From Melampsora larici-populina 98AG31 (lineage: Eukaryota; Basidiomycota; Pucciniomycetes; Pucciniales; Melampsoraceae), in the NCBI RefSeq assembly GCF_000204055.1, contig NW_006768776.1:1673391-1737390 (forward strand): a stretch of 64,000 nt of DNA, written 5' to 3'. The notes beneath the pieces are model-generated. The model saw only the letters and a list, made by a program, of their open reading frames with translations, did no database searches and had not been told where the DNA came from. A program made the position numbers and the translations under genes. Positions 55,877-64,000 of the stretch are shown here, in pieces (within the stretch, counting starts at the first letter, position 1; every line of letters begins with the position of its first letter).

Positions 55877-57967
55877 GTACATATTTTTTTATTTATTTTT
55901 ATTTTTATTTCATTGCTTAGAGTGCCTCTAGACCCATAGGCTATCAGGCACTTAACTACTTGTGCTCCGCTCCAGTAAAAACCCCAGTGGGGAAAAGGTC
56001 ACGTGCTGGCTGTTTGAATAGTTACAAGTGTTATTTGGGTACATGTGGTGGCGCTAAAGGATGGTGTTATGAGTTTTAGATGGAAGGATTTGGAATGTTT
56101 TGAGGAATGGCCTTGTCAGTAATGTTTGCCCATATCCAGCGGCCTTTGAGCCTCCAGGTTGAGTTACAGAATTTGGCGATGTGTTCAAAAACCCTTGGGT
56201 CATTGAGGATGTCTGATGTTTCATTTAGTTGGAGTTCGTGAATGGCGTTCGTGAGCTTTGCGCGTTGTTTTACGTATCTGTTACATATGAAGAGATAATG
56301 ATCAATTGTTTCCATACCCTCTTGGCATTCGCACAAGGGGTCGAAACGTCGCTGATGTTTGAATAGATAGGAATTGAGATAGATGTGATTTGATCTCAGC
56401 TGTGTGATGGTGGCGCATTCGTGTTTGTGAAGTTGGCTCAAAGCTTTGAGATGCTTCTTTGGCGATGGTTTGTGTCCCAAGCGTTTGATGTCTTGGGGGC
56501 TGAAATTGTTGTCGTCTAGTTTGGACCAGGCCTTGACGGCAGTGATAAAACCTGCGAGAGATGGAGTAGACGTAAAAGTACTTGGCAAGTCCTTTTTTGC
56601 CAACGTGTTAGCTATCTTGTCAACGGTGTCATTCCCCTTTACCCCACAGTGACCCGGGCACCACCGAATTGTCACGTTCGTGTTAGTAAAGGCCGCTGCT
56701 AGGTATTTGAGTATCTTGAAGGTTTCCTTTCGGTCGCTTAAAGATGCAACGTTGATCGGGCAATTCGTGAGATCCTTGATAACCGATTGGTTGTCGAGTA
56801 TGATTGATATTCTTCTTGTGTATTGGGTTGCTGATCGTAATGCAAGCGTAAGGCCCAGCTGGACCCCTTTGTACTCGGCTTTGTATATACCGTGTAATCA
56901 AGCTTTGCCTAAGTATTGGGCTAATGATTTGTTAGTATTCTGACACCACACTGCAGCTGTGGTGTTCTTTGTTGGTATTCTCGAGCCATCTGTGTATATC
57001 ACCAGGTGTTCTCTTGAAAGTTTTAGTCGATTCGTTCCTAACTTGGCTAGTTTGTCGTCCTCTTGAATCAGGGTTGAAAGATTCTCAGGTTTCGTGAGTA
57101 TTGCGGTTGTGTCCACTGGGAGTTGCGTAGTGTATTCATCAAATTCTTTTCCTAAGTCGTGTTGGAAGAATTGATGGAATATGTTTCGATGGTTCTTGGG
57201 ACTAGACGTCTGGGCCTGTTGGATGATAGCAAAAAGAGGATGATGGTTGGGTTTAGTGAGGGCTTTAGCTATGAAGTTCATCACCTTTGACTTCAGTCGA
57301 GTCTCTGGCCTGATTAGGTTCATATCATGTTGTAAGAAAGGTTTTGGGGTCGATTGGAGGGCACCAAGTGCTGCTCGTGCACTGGTGTTGTCGATAGTGG
57401 TGAGGTGCGTTAGGAAGTATTTTGGTGGATCCAGAGGCATCCACGCAGCCAACCCGTAGTTGGTTGCAGTGTGGACTGTGGTCAAGAGCAATGTCCGCAT
57501 GAGGTGAGGAGTTACACCCCACTCCGATTTTGCGAGTGATGCAATGAAACCGGAGCGTTGTTTTCCTTTGGTTAATACATCTTGACGATGTTGGTTGAAT
57601 CTAAGTTGACTGTCCAAGGTGACTCCGAGCCACTTGGCGCTATCTTGGGGTATGAGATTTTTCCTTGACCCAAAGTCGATGGTGGGTGGGTTCTCGTGTT
57701 TTGAAGTACTGAAGATCATCCAGTTGCTTTTTTTCACATCAAAGATTGCTCCGTGGCGTTCGGCCCATCGAGTTTGTCTGAATGTGAGTGTCATCATCTT
57801 GGACCGTAATTGATGCGGATCTGGTGCTGTGGCTAATAAAATAACATCATCAATAAATCCTAATGCCTCTGCCCATGGAAGTGGCTTAGCAATGTCAAGT
57901 AAAGAAGAATTGTAAATGAGATAGAGAAGCGGAGAGAGTGGGGACCCTTGTGGTAAACCATGTGATA

Positions 57968-58172
57968 CAGCTGTTCCAACAAAGATTGTTTTTTTTTGAA
58001 AATCTCGCCAATGTGCAAAACCCGGGTTTTGTCCCTCACTTGATTTTGTCTCTCCGCTAATTGGAAGAATATAGGAAATAATAAACCTGTAATCAAGTTT
58101 TGTCTTTGGTTTTAGCCGCTGCGGAGACAACTTTCTCCAAAAAACAGTTGTCAACCTTTCTTGGAACGGCTG
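57968..58172. mobile_element. 205-bp TA-flanked MITE inserted in frame in LINE ORF2
   Basis: Ends CAGCTGTTCCAACAAAGATT and (minus strand) CAGCCGTTCCAAGAAAGGTT are inverted repeats with few mismatches. TA lies at both sides (57966-57967, 58173-58174). With the 2-bp duplication it adds 207 bases, so the LINE frame stays open across it (69 extra codons between FEL and SHGLPQGSP). It separates two RT motifs. Confidence 0.72.
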
Positions 58173-59889
58173 TAGTTCAAAAGGGTTTGATTCGAAGCCA
58201 TTAAAGGCAAGTCGTGTTGATCTGTTGAAGAGGAAATCGTTGATGATGTTCACTGAGGTCGAGTGTAGTCCCATCTTCTCGAGGGTATCAAGAAGTCGTG
58301 GGTGGTGGACTGATGGAAACGCTGATTTTACGTCAGCAAACATTGCACCTACAATGTTCCCTTTGCCCCATTCTGCTCGAATGAATGCTACTAGATGAAC
58401 TAGTGCTTCATGGCTAGATCGGTTTGGACGTCCGCCGTAGTGGCCGTTGTTCAGGAGTTGAAGTTTTTCTACTTGCTGCGAGAGGTGAATAGTGACGAGT
58501 TTTTTGTATATCTTGCTGATGGTGTTAAGTAGGGCGATTGGGCGAAAAGCTGAAGGAGCTGTGTAGTCGGATTTCCCAGGTTTGGGAATCATCACCGTCT
58601 TTGCTTCTTTCCACCTGGTTGGGAAAATGCCTGTAACTGTTACACATTGGAATAAGGCTAGTATATGTCTACTTACTATAGGCCACAGAGTTTGCCAGAT
58701 CCAATTCTGGATACCATCGTTTCCTGGTGCTTGGTATGGTGGGCTCTCATTGACAATTGTCTTGAGGGAGTCCTTAGTGAGGGCTGTGAGGATACTTGGC
58801 ATAGTTGAGCTGGTGGTTTTCGTTTCCTCTGTGAGCGGGAAAGGGATGGGTGTGGTGTCATGTAGATCACACGGTGCTGTTGCTACGCACGTGGCGTAGA
58901 ACAGTGCTTCAGCTTTTTCTGGATTAGACGTACATGTGATTCCCGAAGTTGTAATCAACGTGTTAATCACCAAAGAGTCTTTTCCTCCAGAGGCGAATTT
59001 TTTTGCCTGGAAAAGTGTTTCATGTGTTAGTGTGGACAAGTATTCACGCCAGCTGTTTATCTTAGCTTTATCAACTGCGTGTTTGAATTGGTTCCTGGCC
59101 TTCTTGTATGCCATCCGATCCTCGTCACTTCTGGTCTTTTTCATTTTCCTTTCTGTTAGTAGAGCTTCTTTACGCAGGGGTTCTAGTGTGATCGGGTTCC
59201 ACCACTTCTTGTGTTTGTCGAGTGGAGGTTTCCACGGTGAGTTATTGTCTAATGCTGTAATGATTGTTTCGATAATATGTCGGTCGAATCGTTCAATCTG
59301 TTCTCGTGTTGTGAGAGGTTCGATTTTTGGTAGGTTTTGTTGGACTTCGGTCTTGAGTGCAATCTTCTCAACCTTCCTCCAATTCTTCCGAGTTCTAGCA
59401 CCTCCTACTGGAACGTTTGGTGAGTCGTGTTTTGTGGTTAAGGTCGTGATGATTGCTTGATGGTCGGAAAAGTGGCTGGATAGGCTGTCTTCATCGATGA
59501 TACATTGTTGTATCACGGCGTCCAGGGGGTCATTCACCCAGGTTTGGTCTATTGATGTACCTAGAGTTGTTCGGGATCCTACCCCAAAAGTAGGGATTCC
59601 TCGTGGAGATCTGAGGTGCATATCTCTCCCTGCCATGACATCCACGAGCCTTTTGGCGTCACGGTCTTGAGTGTCTATGTGGGGTGGATTCCATAAGGAC
59701 GAGTGTAGATTGCTGTTGGTGTTGAGTATGGTCGGTAGGTGTTGGATGTCTGACGGGAGGTTGTTCATGAGGGACTCGTAGGCTGTAAATCCCGAGAAGA
59801 TTGCTGGATCGTTGTACACGCTTATAGCAAGCAGCGTGAAGCCGGATGCTAAAGTGAGTGTACAAGCGGCAATGTCTCTGTCCATTACG

Positions 59890-60432
59890 AATTATAACTT
59901 CATCATATATTACACAAGAAGAAAACGCCTTCCCTTGCCTAGTTTATTACTAGGTGAGGGAAGGTCTGGTATGGGAGGTGGGGCATCTGTCGCGTAGAGT
60001 TCTCTTTATGAGGACTTCTCCGCGTGATGCCCTGTTAGAGGATACGGTAAGAGAGGGAAGTCTCTTTTTTAGAGTTCTCCCTTATGGGTTTACTTACTCG
60101 TTCCCTCCCTCTCTTACCATTTCCGTTTTGTTGGTTGTCGATATGCTAGATCTTGATTTACTGTTGGGGTGGGTGGGAGGACAAAAGTTTTATTAGCGAA
60201 TATTAGTTGTGAATATATATGCTATAATTCAGAGGACGTTTGTTATGAAGTGAGGAATAAGGAAACTAAGATAGATGGAGACTTCTTCCGAAAAGAAAGG
60301 AGACAACTAATTCTTGGATTAGTATCCTTTGCCTTCTGGCATTACGATGTCTCTCTTTTTTCTGGAAATTCATTAAGTCTTAATTGGGAAATTTCCAATC
60401 TCAGTTTCCCTTTCGGGTTTTTATTACACACG
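59890..60432. mobile_element. 543-bp unidentified insertion in the LINE endonuclease
   Basis: Joining the bases on each side restores HEVSNVMDRDIAACTL, expected endonuclease sequence. ACG occurs at both borders (59887-59889, 60433-60435), a possible 3-bp duplication. Inside, hairpins such as CCTTCCCTTGCCTAGT/ACTAGGTGAGGGAAGG and GGTAAGAGAGGGA/TCCCTCTCTTACC are seen, but no coding sequence or clear terminal repeats. It could be a small non-autonomous DNA element. Confidence 0.5.
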
Positions 60433-60787
60433 ACGTTACTCACTTCATGGACATGTCTTGCATGTCGTGCCTCGTGCAAGAGGCTAGAAACAGATGTGAG
60501 TGGGTTGATTTGAGCATTGAGGTTTTTCCTGATATAGAGGCACGCTCTGGGTCGAGCTCCTGAATTTCGTGCTGTGGGTGTTGGGCTGATTAGTGCCCAG
60601 TCCTTGTGCTCCTGAGGTAGGTAGTCAACATTGTTGACTGCGGGTTCTTGTAGTGATAGAATAGAAAATAAATTAGTAAACTCCAAATTAAAAAGGGAGT
60701 TAGCTGTGTCTGATGAATGGCGACAATTCAATTGGAGAATTGACGTGGTGTCCGGTAAGTTAAGTTTTTTCCTAAGATTTTCTAACA

Positions 60788-61663
60788 TTATAAGTTAGAT
60801 TCATCGGCTTCTTGGGCGATGATTACAATCTTGGGTGATGAGCTTGGGTTAAAAGGAGGGAGCCCATCTGCAATGCGTGTTGCACATTGGGGATGGAAAG
60901 GTGAGTGATTAAGGTCCTGATTATTAGATTCAAACAGGCGCTTGGTTGTTTTAGTTGGATCTAGCTTGATAAGCGATCTCACACATGCGGTACACTTCAT
61001 AGGTGTTGTTCCTTTTTTTGGGCACGCGTGGGCGTGGTGTGATTCTCCACAATAAGGGCACATAGCTGGTGAGGGGCACGACGGAGCGGTGTGTCCTGTT
61101 TTTCTGCAGTTGTAACACCTTTTCGGTGGTTCTCTGCCAGCCTCGGTTTTATGAAGACCTCGACCGAACCAAATTTTTTCCTTTACACATTTCTCAGCTT
61201 GCGCTTGTGTCTCAAGGCCAATAAGGATGGTAGAATATCTCTTTGTTGGGTCATCTTTCAGTTTTGGGTTAAGCCAACGTACAAAAGCTGCACCTTGGAG
61301 CAAAGTAGGGTTCGAGGCTACAAGTTCCTCCTTATGGCTAACAATGTCCGGATCGAACGTTGTTGGGATAGCGTGTACAAGTACAGTGAAGTGTTCTTGC
61401 TTCATTTGTAGGTCTTTTGAAACAGACGGTAGCCACACTTTTTTGGTGGCCCTGACCTTCTCAGCGTTAAGCGCGTTTTCGAGGTGCAGTACTAGGTCAT
61501 TAGACGGATGTCGTTGGACCGTCTTAACCGTGATGAAGGTTTCAGACGAGTCGTCAATCTTAATGTTGCTGGCTTTAAATGCAGCGTTGAAGCCTTGAAT
61601 GAGCTGTGTGGTTGACAAAGAACCTAGGGCAACTTGATTCTTGTCAGTTTGGGTGAGTGTCAC
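60788..61663 (-). CDS. LINE ORF1, C-terminal part with CCHC zinc knuckles
   Basis: The 291-codon frame contains an RRM-like or nucleic-acid-binding middle (FTVLVHAIPTTFDPDIV, GAAFVRWLNPKL) and zinc knuckles CYNCRKTGHTAPSC and CPYCGESHHAHAC (about residues 186-218), followed by a further Cys pair (CTACV). Such ORF1 proteins coat LINE RNA. It overlaps the preceding frame by GTGA and its stop overlaps the ORF2 start as TAATG. It has no ATG of its own at the start, so it is translated either after a frameshift or by reinitiation at GTG, or the split is a mutation. Confidence 0.65.
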   Translation of the reverse strand: MTLTQTDKNQVALGSLSTTQLIQGFNAAFKASNIKIDDSSETFITVKTVQRHPSNDLVLHLENALNAEKVRATKKVWLPSVSKDLQMKQEHFTVLVHAIPTTFDPDIVSHKEELVASNPTLLQGAAFVRWLNPKLKDDPTKRYSTILIGLETQAQAEKCVKEKIWFGRGLHKTEAGREPPKRCYNCRKTGHTAPSCPSPAMCPYCGESHHAHACPKKGTTPMKCTACVRSLIKLDPTKTTKRLFESNNQDLNHSPFHPQCATRIADGLPPFNPSSSPKIVIIAQEADESNL

Positions 61664-62496
61664 CGTGTTGGTGAGGCGTTTTCGTGCCTTGGGTGCTTCT
61701 TTGTGGCCCGTTTTGGGACCTGACTGGTTGTTACGGTGTTCTTGGATGCAGCAGCTGCGTATGAGCCAGCATTTGCTGAGTTGGCCTGCTTCTGAGTTGA
61801 CTTTGCAGGTATGATGTGGGAAGTCAATAAAGAGACTTGCTCTGAAAGCACTTCAAGCTTCTTGGTGAGCGAGCTAGCTTGGAAATCGAAGGTCTGGTTA
61901 GGACTCATCGATGGGGGGTTCAGCATCGGCGCCGCCGCTCTGTTGGAGCCTGCAAGGGCAGACGCCGGTCTCTGGAAGAGGTTTCTCTTCGTTTGTTCGA
62001 ATTGATGTTGATCAAAGGCGGCATTGATCAAAACCAAGATATCGGCGCACGAATCGACGTCGATGTGTACCTGTTTGGCTAACCTGCCTTTAGCAGGTAG
62101 CTGCATGGTATGATTGGCAACTGTTACCAGCTTAGCCAACAGGACTGTGAGGGAACAATCCTCCTCACAGCCTGGTACGAGCCGAGCCATCCTCTCGGTT
62201 CGAGGGGTTCCAGTTATTGACTGGATGTGATCCTGAGCCGAGATTCCGGGGGTGCTTGCTCGAGCTCGTTTCCTTGCGAACTCGGTCAGGAGGGGGACCT
62301 CTGATCTTTTTGGAGTCGATCCAAGGATGTCGGAGGTGATCTCGATTTGGGGAAGACCCTGATCCGAGCCTTTGAGGAACGCGGCCACCGCGTCATCATT
62401 GTGACTAGACGTGGTCGGGTTCGTCCATCCTGAGGTCGAATTGGAGCTGGGGTCGTCCTCGTTCATTTGACTCGCGTCGGACGCGTCCGGAGCCAT
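61660..62496 (-). CDS. LINE ORF1, N-terminal part
   Basis: 278 codons from the ATG of MAPDASDASQMNEDDPSS; the frame extends upstream to an alternative ATG at 62583. The N-terminus is acidic and Ser/Thr-rich. A helical, Leu-rich segment follows (MLNPPSMSPNQTFDFQASSL, KLEVLSEQVSLLTSHIIP), a candidate coiled coil for ORF1 oligomers. A basic tail ends it (KRATKKHPRHENASPTR). The frame ends in TGA that overlaps the next ORF1 frame. Confidence 0.6.
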   Translation of the reverse strand: MAPDASDASQMNEDDPSSNSTSGWTNPTTSSHNDDAVAAFLKGSDQGLPQIEITSDILGSTPKRSEVPLLTEFARKRARASTPGISAQDHIQSITGTPRTERMARLVPGCEEDCSLTVLLAKLVTVANHTMQLPAKGRLAKQVHIDVDSCADILVLINAAFDQHQFEQTKRNLFQRPASALAGSNRAAAPMLNPPSMSPNQTFDFQASSLTKKLEVLSEQVSLLTSHIIPAKSTQKQANSANAGSYAAAASKNTVTTSQVPKRATKKHPRHENASPTR

Positions 62497-62632
62497 CGAG
62501 CGCGTGGTGATGAGTGAAAGAAGGTGCTTGATGATGATGAAAAACTTAGGATAATGAAGTGGACGAGGCAAATTTCGGGTCACGTGACCTTAGAAAAAAC
62601 CTGTACAAAGTCAGAATTCCCCGTACATATTT

Positions 62633-63529
62633 GTCTTTTGGTCAGCCAGGCCAGAGTGAAATCTTGATGAAGTTAACTTACTTGTTCAACCAGCCCGCTG
62701 TTCTGGCATTTAAGCCGGCTAAAATGTCTGGACCCGACCATAGGCAAACACCTAAGAAGAAGAGAAGATTACTTCACTGATAAATCATACGCATTGTCTG
62801 AGAGCAGAGACGTGTTCACCCATATCATTTTTTGTGTAATTTCTACAAACCTAGTGGTGTGAATTTCATCAGCTATGTACTGGGTGCTCGCAATCCTCCC
62901 AAAAACTTGACACGCACCCCTTTTCCGCCACCGATCGTGAAAGCCTCCAGTGCCGACATCGTCCAGAAAAGGTAAACAAACATGAACCACCATCTCTTTG
63001 TACGCGCTTCATGTTGTAGAGGGGAATCGCGGGCAACAACTAGCTTTGGTATTGATCTACCGAAACATGAGAGAAATGTGACAAGAGTAAAAGCTAAACA
63101 ACTAGTGATTGAAACATACGTTATGTGTGAAACAAGTTTGATCAAGGCGTTACAACTGTGACGTATCAGGAATGAAGTGAAACCGTTCTAATCCCAAACT
63201 TCCTACACATTCCATCTGGTCCAAACCGAAAGAAGGTGAGGATAGGCTTGGCGCCTGGTCATCTCCGATGCCCAGCCAGGCCGAGCCGTAACACATGTCT
63301 CGACAGACGTACAGGTCGGGTATTTTCGTATCTTTTCACACGTCTGCTATCCGGGTATACCTCTTTAAATGCCGGTTGGCTGAGGCTTTTTGATGAAACA
63401 CTCCCAGGAATCGGATGACCTTTTATCTGGCCTTCTTCTGCCTTTCCTGTCATGGTTTCATGATTTTTGTCACCTTCGCGATCCGCATGGTGAGGTTTGA
63501 ACTGAATGAATGGGCAGATAGAGGCGAGA
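62633..63529. other. LINE 5' flank, no supported gene
   Basis: Short minus-strand frames at 62769-63145 (GGGKGVRVKFLGGLRAPST in one of them) look partly protein-like but are unrecognised and overlap each other in different frames. They could be exons of a gene interrupted by the LINE. Confidence 0.3.
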
Positions 63530-63970
63530 TCAGATTATCTTACATTCTTCATGAGTGTCCTGAAGAGTAAGCTGAAGGCGGTGGCACTTACAACTTGAAC
63601 TCCGATCGGCGTCTTGTGTGTGGTGTTGCAGTTGTGCGCATTGGAGACCCTTATGTGAGTAATCACTGAAGTGAGCTTGATAGGCAATGAAGACAGATGG
63701 CGACGAGCTACAATGTTGAGGAAAAATGATTGATGTGCTATCTATGACCAAGAGAAGTGCGATATGAACAGTAATGCCAGGAAGTTTGTCTTGCGCAAAG
63801 AAAAAAAGAAGCAGCGATATAGACATTGGCGAGAAGGCCTGAAGTCTAAGATGAGCGCACCTCGGCATTACTAGAAAAGGGCTTGTTCTGCAACCGAGAG
63901 GTTTGATCCTTTTAGAAAAATAGCTTTCGGTATCTTGATCATCCTGTCTTTCAAGGTGTTGTAAATCCAA
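63530..63970 (-). CDS. Unidentified 146-codon open frame
   Basis: The product has a hydrophobic middle (SISLLLFFFAQDKLPGITVH, IALLLVIDSTSIIF) and a Cys/His-containing end (SCKCHRLQLTL). I recognise no family. It may be an exon running out of the window or chance. Confidence 0.2.
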   Translation of the reverse strand: MDLQHLERQDDQDTESYFSKRIKPLGCRTSPFLVMPRCAHLRLQAFSPMSISLLLFFFAQDKLPGITVHIALLLVIDSTSIIFPQHCSSSPSVFIAYQAHFSDYSHKGLQCAQLQHHTQDADRSSSCKCHRLQLTLQDTHEECKII

Positions 63971-64000
63971 TTCAACCAGTCATTAACCACTGCGACAAAT

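Larger units (their letters stand above)
56076..60788 (-). pseudogene. LINE ORF2: AP endonuclease, reverse transcriptase, RNase H
   Basis: Three stretches share one frame. 60788-60433 gives the endonuclease start (SILQLNCRHSSDTANSLFNL, SLQEPAVNN). After a 543-bp insertion the frame resumes near 59889 with LLAISVYNDPAIFSGF, SSLWNPPH and LSSHFSDHQAII. RT motifs follow: AKTVMIPKPGKSDYTAPSAF, GGRPNRSSHEALV, ADVKSAFPSVHHPRLL, HGLPQGSPLSPLLYLIYNSS and LGFIDDVILLAT. RNase H shows VIYTDGSRIP, IILDNQSV and WCPGHCGVKGNDTVDKIAN, interrupted by one TGA at 56898-56900. A C-terminal Cys motif (CECQEGMETIDHYLFICNRY) ends it. Removing both insertions leaves about 1319 codons with that single stop. The enzyme would nick DNA and copy the LINE RNA; this copy is inactive. 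Confidence 0.82.
55887..62622 (-). mobile_element. Full-length Tad1/I-like LINE retrotransposon
   Basis: The element reads on the minus strand. Its 3' end is an A-rich tail made of AAATA-type units (about 55887-55912 on this strand as TTTTTATTTATTTTTATTTT). GTACATATTT is found at both ends (55877-55886 and 62623-62632), a 10-bp target duplication typical of target-primed reverse transcription. Gene order is ORF1 (with CCHC knuckles), then ORF2 (endonuclease, reverse transcriptase, RNase H). Two later insertions and a nonsense codon show it is no longer active. Confidence 0.78.

Noticed and set aside
57860..58096. Separate small gene in the middle of LINE ORF2
   Set aside because: It is a frame within the TA-flanked MITE and its flank, not an independent gene.
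58936..59460. 174-codon plus-strand frame
   Set aside because: Antisense to the endonuclease/RT region of LINE ORF2.
1..64000. tRNA and rRNA genes
   Set aside because: No cloverleaf with conserved A and B box arrangement and no rRNA-like segment was noticed by eye; a covariance-model scan would be needed to exclude tRNAs fully.

Overview
The window looks like part of a rust-fungus (Pucciniales, Basidiomycota) nuclear chromosome; the genus cannot be fixed from sequence alone. The signs are short spliceosomal introns (about 55-90 bp), a TET/JBP-type oxygenase gene beside a KDZ transposase gene, FAR1/OTU, Tnp2 and hAT transposon proteins typical of rusts, and few host genes in a large mass of repeats. 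There are two 100-N assembly gaps (4909-5008, 18885-18984). I recognised no rRNA, tRNA or CRISPR.

0-25 kb is almost entirely mobile DNA. It holds a TET/JBP-like 2OG-Fe(II) oxygenase gene cut by the window start, a field of AT-rich tandem repeats, a ten-exon KDZ transposase gene (988 aa, 5771-9395, minus) and a FAR1/GCM-type zinc finger + OTU protease gene (582 aa, 10284-12173, minus). Just upstream of the latter sits a 1559-bp terminal-inverted-repeat (TIR) element packed with higher-order repeats. Decayed hAT, OTU-containing and Tnp2 fragments follow, then a foldback element. The one clear host gene here is a membrane transporter of the TDT family (Mae1/Ssu1-like, 20310-22815, minus) with 17 exons, several of them microexons. 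Non-autonomous elements with 9-bp or 8-bp target duplications follow at 23.2-25.0 kb.

25-34 kb holds a Ty1/copia RNase H fragment, a decayed LINE interrupted by an LTR-like insertion, and a GTATC-rich non-autonomous hAT element. 34-51 kb is the host-gene island: a Ser-rich protein (34923-35459), a secreted polysaccharide-lyase-14-type protein (39034-40884), an 836-aa acidic, probably nuclear protein (43570-46371) and a Ser/Arg-rich protein (48808-50207), all on the minus strand and separated by small MITEs.

51-63 kb carries two nearly complete transposons. One is an apparently intact hAT element (51170-55216) with a nine-exon, 875-aa transposase whose introns are all phase 0. The other is a full-length Tad1/I-like LINE (55887-62622) with a 10-bp target duplication, ORF1 with CCHC knuckles, and ORF2 with endonuclease, reverse transcriptase and RNase H. 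ORF2 carries one nonsense codon, a 543-bp insertion and an in-frame 205-bp MITE. The last 1.4 kb has no recognisable gene.

The exon models were built by eye. They are supported because the joined lengths are exact multiples of three and the family motifs read through the junctions.
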